This document shows positions 46,519-53,616 of a DNA stretch of 53,616 bases, piece after piece. The stretch is from the NCBI GenBank assembly GCA_016790425.1, contig JAEUPF010000108.1:1-53616 (forward strand). Reading direction: 5' to 3'. A program made the translations under genes and the position numbers. Position 1 is the first letter of the stretch. Each line of letters begins with the position of its first letter. The notes beneath the pieces were generated by a model. The model was not told the DNA's origin. It did no database searches and saw nothing but the letters and a program-made list of their open reading frames with translations. The DNA comes from Rubrivivax sp. (lineage in GTDB: Bacteria > Pseudomonadota > Gammaproteobacteria > Burkholderiales > Burkholderiaceae_C).

Positions 46519-47100
46519 CCCCGGCAACACATCCACCGCGAACGGCATCGACTTCCACTTCGGCTCGGGCGGCGTGTAGCCCTCGCGCGGCACGTACACC
46601 GAAGGCTCCGCCGCGCCGGCCACGTGGATGTAGCGCGGGCAGTTCGGGAAGATGCGCTCGGCGCGCACGCGCACGACCAGCTGCGCCCCGACGAAGCGGG
46701 CCAGCGCCTCGGGCGTGTCGTCCAGGACCGCCCGGCCGTTGACGCGCAGCCGCCGCGGCGACTGGAAGTCGATGAACAGCAGGCCCACGCCCGGGTTGGC
46801 GACGATGTTGCCCAGGCTGCGGAACATGCCGTTGCCGTCGTAGCTCGGGAACATCAGCTCCGAGGGGCCGCTCACCCGCACGAAGCCGGGGTCGCCGCCC
46901 TTGTGCGAGCAGTCCGGGCGCCCGTGGGCGTCGCAGGTGGCCAGGAAGAACAGCGGCCGCGACTCGATGAACTCGCGGTCGTCTTCGGTGAAGGCGCCGC
47001 GGCCGAGGCGCTCGTCCAGGCGGTCGGCCAGCCGCCGCGTGTCGAAGCGGTCCTGCAGCGTGCGCATGCCGGCGTGGTAGGTCTCGCGGATCTCGTTCAT
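46510..47100 (-). CDS. Pyridoxamine 5'-phosphate oxidase-family flavoprotein
   Basis: A 196-residue FMN-binding split-barrel protein of the PNPOx-like group. The core is FIESRPLFFLATCDAHGRPDCS, GDPGFVRV, and GNIVANPGVGLLFIDFQSPRRLRVNGRA, followed by a C-terminal IFPNCPRYIHV. Such proteins bind FMN or other flavins and reduce or oxidise small substrates; a role in vitamin B6 synthesis is unlikely because the pyridoxine-specific residues are not obvious. The ATG at 47100 follows a GAGGGG sequence. It is convergent with the Rid gene and shares the strand with the second MlrC gene 155 bases upstream. Confidence 0.88.
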   Translation of the reverse strand: MNEIRETYHAGMRTLQDRFDTRRLADRLDERLGRGAFTEDDREFIESRPLFFLATCDAHGRPDCSHKGGDPGFVRVSGPSELMFPSYDGNGMFRSLGNIVANPGVGLLFIDFQSPRRLRVNGRAVLDDTPEALARFVGAQLVVRVRAERIFPNCPRYIHVAGAAEPSVYVPREGYTPPEPKWKSMPFAVDVLPGKR

Positions 47101-47255
47101 CGCCCATCCCCTCACGGTGGTTGCGCGGCCGGAACAACGCGGACCCGTTCCCGGCCACGCAGGCACTCTACGGCGGCAGCGTTGAAAGCAGCGTTGAAAG
47201 CCGCGTCAGCGGAGCAAGGCACCAGGACCGACCGGCCATCGGACGCGCAGCCGCA

Positions 47256-48773
47256 TCAGATCGCCTCGAGCGGGTAGATCGGCCGGCGAACCTTCTTGAA
47301 CGCGAGCAGGTCGTAATCCGACGTGCACACGCCCGTGCCGGCGCATTCGACCACCGCGTGCGCCAGCGGCTTCAGGCCGGCGCGCCAGTGCACGCGGCTC
47401 TTCAGCATCAGGAAGCGCTTCTGCTGCGGCGCGATGCCCAGCGCCGCGAACGCCGCCAGGTCGTGCGGCTCGACGTGGTCGCTGATCACCGCCACCTCGA
47501 TGCCGGCCACCTCGAACAGCGCCGACAGGCCCATGTTGTTGGCCTCGCCGCGCGCCATCGGGCCGAAGTTGCGGTAGCGGCCGTCGGAGAGCCGGCGCAC
47601 GCGGCCGGTCACGATTCGCGGCTGACCCTTCAGGCCGATCGCGGGCATGTCGAGCTTGCCGCCCAGCGGCAGCGTCAGCTCGGCGCCGATGCCGGCGGCG
47701 GCCATCGCGCGCGCCGCCTCGGGATCGAAGATCGCGAAGGCGGCGGCGTCGGTGAGGCCGGCATCGAGCATCGCCCCGAGCACCGTCATCGTGTCCATCG
47801 TGCCGCCGCTGGCGCAGTTGTCACTGTGGTCCAGCAGCACCACCGGCCCCGCCCGCGGCGCACCCGGGGGCCCGTCGGCCGCCAGCCGTTGCGCGCGGGC
47901 CATCGAGTCGGCCAGCGGCTCGATGCGGTAGACGAACTTCGAGCGCTCGCGCCAGGCCATCTCCAGCAGCTCGTCGCACCAGCGCCGCGCCAAGGCCGGG
48001 TCGTTGTCGGTGACCACCACCGCCGAGAGCCCGGCGAACTCGATGTCGGCGTTCGGGAAGCCGACGAACACGCTGGCGGCCAGCGCCCCTTCGGCTTCCA
48101 TCGCCTTGCAGCGCGCCTGCAGCGTGCGGTTCGGCTCGTCGTCGCTGCCCTGGCGCATCACGTGCGGCAGCATCGGCTGCCGGCCCCAGGCCATCGTCGG
48201 CCGCGCCTTGCCGGCCAGCTGCGCCAGGATGGCGCGGCCGGCGCGCAGCCCGGTGCCGTGCATGTCGACGTGCGGGTAGGTCTGGTAGCCGGCGATGACG
48301 GTGGCGTTGGCCCCCATCGCGTCGTACAGGTTGGTGTGCATGTCCAGCGCCACGCCGATGGGCACCTCGCGCGTCCACGGTGCGATGGCGCGGATGCGCC
48401 GCAGCAGCTCGCCTTCGCCGTCGTCGAAGCGCTCGGTGACCATCGCCCCGTGCAGGTCCAGCAGCACCGCGTCGCAGCCCTTGGCCACGGCCTCGCAGAT
48501 GCGGCCGGCGATGTGCTCGAACGCGGCGTCGTGCACCGGCCCGCTCGGCCACGCCGACGCGGCGACGGGCACCGTGAACTCGGCGCCGGCCTGCTCGGCC
48601 AGTTCGATGAAGGCGCCGATGGCCGAGCCCGTGCCGCGGTAGGCCGCCACCGCCGCCGCGCCTTCGGACGGCACGGCGGGCCCTGCGGCGCCGGTGGCGA
48701 AGCGTGCCAGCGGCGTGGGCACCGGCGAGTAGGTGTTGGTCTCGTGCTTCATCTGCGCGATGACGAGCTTCAT
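47256..48773 (-). CDS. M81-family metallopeptidase (MlrC-like), copy 2
   Basis: A 505-residue MlrC homologue. It begins MKLVIAQMKHETNTYSPVPT and has LLDLHGAMVTE, ALDMHTNLYDAM and LLDHSDNCASGGTMDT, the probable metal and catalytic sites. The ATG has a AAGGAG site. It is divergent from the LivK-type receptor, with only 71 bases between them, so a shared regulatory region is likely. It may hydrolyse a peptide or amide imported through that receptor. Confidence 0.92.
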   Translation of the reverse strand: MKLVIAQMKHETNTYSPVPTPLARFATGAAGPAVPSEGAAAVAAYRGTGSAIGAFIELAEQAGAEFTVPVAASAWPSGPVHDAAFEHIAGRICEAVAKGCDAVLLDLHGAMVTERFDDGEGELLRRIRAIAPWTREVPIGVALDMHTNLYDAMGANATVIAGYQTYPHVDMHGTGLRAGRAILAQLAGKARPTMAWGRQPMLPHVMRQGSDDEPNRTLQARCKAMEAEGALAASVFVGFPNADIEFAGLSAVVVTDNDPALARRWCDELLEMAWRERSKFVYRIEPLADSMARAQRLAADGPPGAPRAGPVVLLDHSDNCASGGTMDTMTVLGAMLDAGLTDAAAFAIFDPEAARAMAAAGIGAELTLPLGGKLDMPAIGLKGQPRIVTGRVRRLSDGRYRNFGPMARGEANNMGLSALFEVAGIEVAVISDHVEPHDLAAFAALGIAPQQKRFLMLKSRVHWRAGLKPLAHAVVECAGTGVCTSDYDLLAFKKVRRPIYPLEAI

Positions 48774-48844
48774 GCGGTGTCTCCTTCGTGTGCGCAGGGA
48801 TGATGCCGCAAGCGCCGGGCGCCAGCGGGCGGAGAATCCAGGCC

Positions 48845-50005
48845 ATGCGTTTCTCCGCGAGGTTCCGGGCGACCTGGCTGCGCTCGTGCGCCGTCGGCGC
48901 AGTGATCGTTGCCGCGTGCGCCGCCGCGGCCGTGGCGCGCGCCGAGCCCGGCGTCAGCGACAACACCATCGTCATCGGCCGCAGCGCCGGCCTCACCGGC
49001 AGCCTGGCCGAGCGCATGAAGCCGGCGACGCAGGCGATAGAGGCCTATTTCGGCGCCGTCAACGCCGCCGGCGGCATCCACGGCCGGCGGCTGCGCCTCA
49101 TCAACGTCGACGACGGCAACGACCCGGCGCGCGCGGCCGAGAACACGCGCCGCCTCGTCGACGAGGAGCGCGTCTTCGTGATGTTCGCCAACAGCGGCAC
49201 GCCGCAGACGGTGGCGGCGATGAAGGTGCTGGCCGAACGCGGCGTTCCCCTGGTGGGCACCACCTCGGGCGCCGACAGCGTGCAGGCGTTCAACCCGCTG
49301 CTGTTCCACTACAAGGCCAGCTACGGGCAGGAGCTCAGGCGCATCGCCGAGCACCTGAAGACGATCAACATCACCCGCGTCGCGCTCGTCTACAGCCCCG
49401 ACCCCACCGGCGAGGAAGGGCGCGCGCTGGCCAAGGCGGCGCTGGAGGGCGTGGGCATCCAGCCGCTGGCCGTGTCGTCGACGAAGCCCGAGGACGCGGC
49501 GCGCCTGCTCGCCGGCTTCGCCACCGCTTCGCCGCAGGCGGTGGTGATGACGGCGCTGGCCGGCCCGGGCGCCGCGTTCTACAAGCAGCTGGTGCAGCTG
49601 ACGGCGCCGCCGCAGGTCTTCACCTGGTCCGTCGCCGGCGTCGAGGCCATCCACAAGCTGGTGGGCGAGCGCATCCGCGGCCTCGTCGTCTCGCAGGTGT
49701 TCCCGTCGCCCCAAAGCCAGGTCTCGCGCGTGGCCGTCGAGTACCGCGCGCTGATGCAGGCCGCCGGGCTGCCCAACGGCGGCTACCCGGGCATGGAGGG
49801 CTACGTGTCGGCGCGCATCCTCGTCGAAGGCCTGAAGCGCGCCGGCCGTGAGCTCACGCGCGAGCGGCTCGCCGAGGGGCTGCGCTCGCTGCGCGGCTTC
49901 GACCTGGGCAGCGGCGACCTCGTCACGTTCGGCCCCGGCGACCACGTCGGGCGCAGCTTCGTCGAGCTGACGATGGTCGACGCCAACGGCCGCTTCGTGC
50001 GCTGA
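48845..50005 (+). CDS. ABC-transporter substrate-binding protein, LivK-type (branched-chain amino acid/amide family)
   Basis: A 386-residue periplasmic receptor of the leucine/isoleucine/valine or amide binding family. Signal peptide: SCAVGAVIVAACAAAAVARAE (cleavage about residue 33). The core has IGRSAGLTGSLAERMKPA, VNAAGGIHGRRLRLINVDD and a C-terminal GFDLGSGDLVTFGPGDHVG, as in this family. No permease or ATPase genes are adjacent, so it must use distant partners or act as a sensor. Its neighbours, a second MlrC and three amidases, suggest amide or short-peptide ligands. Confidence 0.9.
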   Translation: MRFSARFRATWLRSCAVGAVIVAACAAAAVARAEPGVSDNTIVIGRSAGLTGSLAERMKPATQAIEAYFGAVNAAGGIHGRRLRLINVDDGNDPARAAENTRRLVDEERVFVMFANSGTPQTVAAMKVLAERGVPLVGTTSGADSVQAFNPLLFHYKASYGQELRRIAEHLKTINITRVALVYSPDPTGEEGRALAKAALEGVGIQPLAVSSTKPEDAARLLAGFATASPQAVVMTALAGPGAAFYKQLVQLTAPPQVFTWSVAGVEAIHKLVGERIRGLVVSQVFPSPQSQVSRVAVEYRALMQAAGLPNGGYPGMEGYVSARILVEGLKRAGRELTRERLAEGLRSLRGFDLGSGDLVTFGPGDHVGRSFVELTMVDANGRFVR

Positions 50006-50159
50006 AAACGGGCGCTGCACGGACGCTGCACGAGCACCGAACGAGGCGCTGAAGCGCACCGGCGCGGCCGCCTGCCGCGCCGCCGCCGGCGGGCACGGCG
50101 GGCGCCGGCGTAGGGCAATCCCCGGCGCGGCCGCTGCCGCGCCGGGCCAAGATCGGCGC

Positions 50160-51674
50160 ATGAACGCTCCTCGCCCGTCCTCGCCGCCGGCACCCAGGCC
50201 GCCGGCACCGCACACCACGCGCACGGCCACGCTCACCGGCGAGATCCGGCCGCGCGCCACCGATCTGGCGGAGTTCACCGCCGCCGAACTCGTCTCGCTG
50301 TACCACACGCGCAGCCTGTCGCCGGTGGAGGCGACGCAGGCGGTGCTGGCGCGCATCGACCGCCTGAACCCGCGCCTGAACGCCTTCTGCCACCTGGCGC
50401 CCGAGGAGGCACTGGCCAGCGCGCGCGCGAGCGAGGAACGCTGGATGCGCGGCGAGCCGCGCTCGGTGCTCGACGGCGTGCCCTGCTCGATCAAGGACCT
50501 CATCCTCACCAAGGGCTGGCCGACGCTGCGCGGCAGCCTCACCGTCGACCCGAACCAGCCGTGGGATGTCGACGCGCCCGTCGCCGCCCGCCTGCGCGAA
50601 GGCGGCGTCGTGCTCGTCGGCAAGACGACGACGCCCGAGTTCGGCTGCAAGGGCGAGACCAATTCGCCGAAGACCGGCATCACGCGCAACCCGTGGAACC
50701 GGCTGAAGACGCCGGGCGGCAGCTCAGGCGGCAGCGCTGCCGCGGTGGCCGCCGGCATGGCGCCGCTGTCGATCGGCACCGACGGCGCCGGCAGCGTGCG
50801 CATCCCGGCCGCCTTCTGCGGCAACTTCGGCCTGAAGCCGAGCTTCGGCCGCGTGCCGGCGTACCCGCTGAGCCCGTTCGGCACCGTCGCCCACCTGGGC
50901 CCGCACACGATGAGCGTGCGCGACGCGGCGCTGGTGATGAGCCTCATCACGCGAGCCGACGCGCGCGACTGGACGAGCCTGCCGCCCGAGACGCCGCACG
51001 GCGGCGCGCACGACTACACCGTCGGCCTCGAAGACGGCATCCGCGGCCTGCGCGTGGCCTGGTCGCCCACGCTCGGCTACGCGAAGCACGTCGACCCCGA
51101 AGTGGCCGCGGCCTGCGCCGGCGCCGTGCAGCGGCTGGCCGAGCTCGGCGCCGTCGTCGAGCAGGTGGACCCCGGCTTCGATGACCCGCTGGAGATCACG
51201 ACGGGGCTGTGGTTTGTCGGCGCGTGGACGCTGTGGAACACGCTCACGCGCGAGCAGCAGCAGCGCACCGACCCCGACTTCGCCGCCGAGGCGGCGCTCG
51301 GCTCCAAGCTGAGCGCGCTCGAAGTGCAGCGGCTCAACCTGCGGCGCGGCGTGCTCGGCTCGCACATGCGCCAGTTCATGCAGGACTGGGACCTGCTCGT
51401 CACGCCCACCGTCGCCGTGCCCGCCTTCGACGCCAAGCCGGCCGGCCACGCGCCGATGGACCCCGAGACGATGCTCGGCTGGACGCCGTTCAGCTACCCG
51501 TTCAACCTGACGCAGCAACCGGCCTGCACGATGCCCTGCGGCCTGACGCGCGAGGGGCTGCCGATCGGCGTGCAGTTCGTCGGCCCGATGTTCGCCGATG
51601 CCCTCGTGCTGCGCGCTGCGCGCGCGTTCGAAAGCATCGCGCCGATCGACCGGCCCGATGTGGCGCGGCTTTGA
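50160..51674 (+). CDS. Amidase-signature family hydrolase 1
   Basis: A 504-residue amidase-signature enzyme with the Ser-cisSer-Lys triad: Lys112 (CSIKDLI), the PGGSSGGSAA loop at about 185-194 and nucleophile Ser212 (GAGSVRIPA). It hydrolyses a carboxylic amide to acid and ammonia. The N-terminal 25 residues are Pro/Ala-rich. The start at 50160 lacks a strong ribosome-binding site but is the first ATG. It lies 154 bases after the LivK gene and heads a run of three amidase genes. The substrate is unknown. Confidence 0.93.
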   Translation: MNAPRPSSPPAPRPPAPHTTRTATLTGEIRPRATDLAEFTAAELVSLYHTRSLSPVEATQAVLARIDRLNPRLNAFCHLAPEEALASARASEERWMRGEPRSVLDGVPCSIKDLILTKGWPTLRGSLTVDPNQPWDVDAPVAARLREGGVVLVGKTTTPEFGCKGETNSPKTGITRNPWNRLKTPGGSSGGSAAAVAAGMAPLSIGTDGAGSVRIPAAFCGNFGLKPSFGRVPAYPLSPFGTVAHLGPHTMSVRDAALVMSLITRADARDWTSLPPETPHGGAHDYTVGLEDGIRGLRVAWSPTLGYAKHVDPEVAAACAGAVQRLAELGAVVEQVDPGFDDPLEITTGLWFVGAWTLWNTLTREQQQRTDPDFAAEAALGSKLSALEVQRLNLRRGVLGSHMRQFMQDWDLLVTPTVAVPAFDAKPAGHAPMDPETMLGWTPFSYPFNLTQQPACTMPCGLTREGLPIGVQFVGPMFADALVLRAARAFESIAPIDRPDVARL

Positions 51675-51842
51675 GCGCGAGCCAGGATCCTGGCCGCGCA
51701 GTGCTGTGAGGGAGGCCGCCGCGTCGGAAGGCTGTCGAGGTCGGCGCGGCAAAGGGCTGCGCGGGCAGCGCGGGCTCGCGCCCGCGGCCTTGCCCGCGCC
51801 GCCTGTCGAACTCGCCCAACGCATCCTGTAAAACCCATCCCG

Positions 51843-53348
51843 ATGGACGACACCGCCTTCCTTCCCGCGCACGAACTGGCGCGGCGGCTGCGCCGGCGCG
51901 AGATCGGCGCCCGCGAGTTGCTCGAGCACTACCTCGCGCGCGTCGAGCGGTTGAACCCGAAGGTCAACGCCGTGGTCGTGCTCGACGCGGCACGCGCCCG
52001 CCGCCGCGCCGACGAGGCCGACGCGGCGCTCGAACGCGGTGAAGCGTGGGGCCCGCTGCACGGCCTGCCGATGACGGTGAAGGAGTCGTTCGCCGTCGCC
52101 GGCCTGCCCAGCACCTACGGCGTGCCGGCGTTCGCCGAGCGCAGGCTGGAAGCCGACGCGCTCACCGTGGCGCGGCTGAAGGCCGCCGGCGCAGTGGTGT
52201 TCGGCAAGACCAACGTGCCGGTCGCGCTGGCCGACTGGCAGACCTTCAACCCGGTCTACGGCACCACCCACAACCCGTGGGATCTGCAGCGCACGCCCGG
52301 CGGTTCTTCCGGCGGCTCGGCGGCGGCGCTGGCCGCGGGGCTCACCGCGCTGGAACTGGGCAGCGACATCGGCGCGTCGATCCGCAACCCGGCGCACTAC
52401 TGCGGCGTGTGGGGCCTGAAACCGAGCTGGGGCGTGCTGCCGATGGCCGGGCACGAGCTGACGCCGGTGCCCGACGCCGACACCTACGACATCGCCGCCG
52501 TCGGGCCGATGGCACGCAGCGCCATCGACCTGGCGCTGGCGCTGGAGGTGCTGGCCGCGCCGCTGTCGATGCACACCGCGCTCGGCCGCGTGCCGCTGGC
52601 CTGGCGCACGCGAGGTACGCCGGCCAGGCGTTGCCGCGTCGCCATCGTGCCCGACGACGACGTCGCCGCGGTGGACGGCGCCGTCTCGGGCGCATTGGCG
52701 CGGCTGGCCGATTTCCTGAGGCGCGAAGGCGTCGCCGTGAGCGTCAATGCGCGGCCGGTGGACAGCGCCGAGACGCACGAGGTCTACGTGCACCTGCTGC
52801 GCGCCGCCACCGGCGCCCGCTACGAAGATGCCGACTACGCCACCGCATGCGCGCGGGCGGGCACCTTCGCCGCGGCCGACAGCAGCTACCCGGCGCGCCA
52901 CTTCCGCGGCATCGCCAGCAGCCACCGCCGCTGGGCGCAGATGGACCTCAGGCGCGACCGCCTGCGCCAGCAGTGGGCAGCGTTCTTCGAGCGCTTCGAC
53001 TTCCTCATCTGCCCGACGGCGACGACACCCGCGTTCACCCAGAACCAGCAAGGCGAGCGCTGGGAGCGGCTGATCCCGGTGCAGCGAGCGGGCAGCGCCG
53101 GCACGCTGATGCAGCCCAGCACCGATGCGCTCTTCTGGGCCGGCTACCCGGGCCTCGTCGGGTTGCCGGCGTGCGCGGTGCCGCTGGAGCTGGCCGCTAA
53201 CGGTCAAAGCGATGCGACGGGCGGGCTGCCGGTGGGCGCGCAGATCATCGGCCCGGCCTTCGGCGACATCGACGTGCTCGCCTTCGCGCAGTGGCTCGAG
53301 CGCGAGTACCGCGCCTTCGTGCCGCCGCCGCTGGCGGCAGCGGCCTGA
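51843..53348 (+). CDS. Amidase-signature family hydrolase 2
   Basis: A 501-residue amidase-signature enzyme, distinct from its neighbour. The triad is Lys80 (MTVKESF), the PGGSSGGSAA loop (152-161) and Ser179 (GASIRNPA). The start MDDTAFLPAHEL at 51843 gives the family's short N terminus. The gap from the preceding stop is 168 bases and two bases separate it from the next start, so the second and third amidases form an operon. It resembles GatA-like or fatty-acid-amide-like enzymes only at the family level. Confidence 0.93.
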   Translation: MDDTAFLPAHELARRLRRREIGARELLEHYLARVERLNPKVNAVVVLDAARARRRADEADAALERGEAWGPLHGLPMTVKESFAVAGLPSTYGVPAFAERRLEADALTVARLKAAGAVVFGKTNVPVALADWQTFNPVYGTTHNPWDLQRTPGGSSGGSAAALAAGLTALELGSDIGASIRNPAHYCGVWGLKPSWGVLPMAGHELTPVPDADTYDIAAVGPMARSAIDLALALEVLAAPLSMHTALGRVPLAWRTRGTPARRCRVAIVPDDDVAAVDGAVSGALARLADFLRREGVAVSVNARPVDSAETHEVYVHLLRAATGARYEDADYATACARAGTFAAADSSYPARHFRGIASSHRRWAQMDLRRDRLRQQWAAFFERFDFLICPTATTPAFTQNQQGERWERLIPVQRAGSAGTLMQPSTDALFWAGYPGLVGLPACAVPLELAANGQSDATGGLPVGAQIIGPAFGDIDVLAFAQWLEREYRAFVPPPLAAAA

Positions 53349-53350
53349 CG

Positions 53351-53616
53351 ATGGACACCGCTGCCGCTGCTGCCGCCACCGTGGCCCGCGCCGGCGCGGA
53401 CCGCGGCGGTCGTCGCGACGAGCATCCCGATCCCGTCACGGCGCTCGACGCCATCTCGCTGTCGCGCGCCATCCACGCGCGCCAGGTCTCTTGCCGCGAA
53501 GTGATGCAGGCTTACCTGGCGCGCATCCACCGCCTGAACCCGGCGGCCAACGCGATCGTCAACCTCGTCGACGACGAAGTGGCACTGGCCGAGGCCGACC
53601 GCTGCGACAGCGAACT
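53351..53616 (+). CDS. Amidase-signature family hydrolase 3 (3' truncated)
   Basis: The first 88 residues of a third amidase-like gene, cut by the window end. It begins MDTAAAAAATVARAG, an Ala-rich leader, then has ALDAISLSRAIHARQVSCRE and VMQAYLARIHRLNPAANAIVN, the conserved N-terminal helices of amidase-signature enzymes (compare LSPVEATQAVLARIDRLNP in amidase 1). The ATG lies two bases after the amidase 2 stop. The catalytic region is outside the window. Confidence 0.85.
   Translation, partial: MDTAAAAAATVARAGADRGGRRDEHPDPVTALDAISLSRAIHARQVSCREVMQAYLARIHRLNPAANAIVNLVDDEVALAEADRCDSE

Overview
This 53.6-kb window is very GC-rich chromosomal DNA with long antisense open frames. Its gene content points to a betaproteobacterium of the order Burkholderiales, probably near the Rubrivivax/Leptothrix/Rhizobacter group. 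The evidence is a monomeric isocitrate dehydrogenase, a LysR regulator divergent from a Bug (TctC) solute receptor, a KorAB/Nfn-type operon, MlrC (M81) peptidases, RidA and amidases. The order is an inference from content; there is no rRNA or other phylogenetic marker. About 43 protein genes are called. I saw no tRNA, rRNA, insertion sequence, prophage or CRISPR array.

Layout. 1-15 kb: the 3' half of icd, a LysR/Bug divergent pair, a tandem glycine riboswitch in front of a DadA-type FAD oxidoreductase, a VOC protein, an Ig-repeat lipoprotein, a nitrilase, an OsmC plus flavoprotein pair, a serine hydrolase, a chemoreceptor and an acyl-CoA synthetase with a TTG start. 15.1-23.2 kb: a five-gene operon that would join a 2-oxoacid:acceptor oxidoreductase (KorA, KorB) to a two-subunit flavin/Fe-S NAD(P)H module and to a 759-residue protein whose last 75 residues carry a ferredoxin-like cysteine set. 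A candidate FNR-type site lies upstream. 23.3-24.5 kb: a small, less GC-rich toxin-antitoxin module (TumE/TumA type) whose promoter contains an inverted repeat and starts almost at the ATG, then an unrecognised small protein. 24.5-32.7 kb: glgX, a secreted beta-propeller/caspase-like protein and a large unrecognised lipoprotein.

32.7-53.6 kb: a catabolic and housekeeping accessory region. It holds maleylacetate reductase with an NAD(P)-binding partner; a four-gene run (MetE-like, COG4091 dehydrogenase, EamA transporter, acetylpolyamine-amidohydrolase-like); a cupin protein; two M81/MlrC peptidases; a transglutaminase-like protein; a PaaI thioesterase; a GFA protein; a PLP lyase of the cysteine-synthase fold; a Rid protein; a PNPOx-type flavoprotein; a LivK-type receptor; and three consecutive amidases, the last cut by the window end. 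Together they suggest use of amides, peptides, polyamines and aromatic compounds, but substrates cannot be read from the sequence.

The most unusual signals are (1) the Kor/Nfn/ferredoxin-fusion operon with its upstream palindrome, (2) the riboswitch-dadA pairing, (3) the toxin-antitoxin promoter architecture, and (4) a window-wide pattern of unrelated short tandem repeats, several of which contain a gene's stop codon in the terminal repeat unit.
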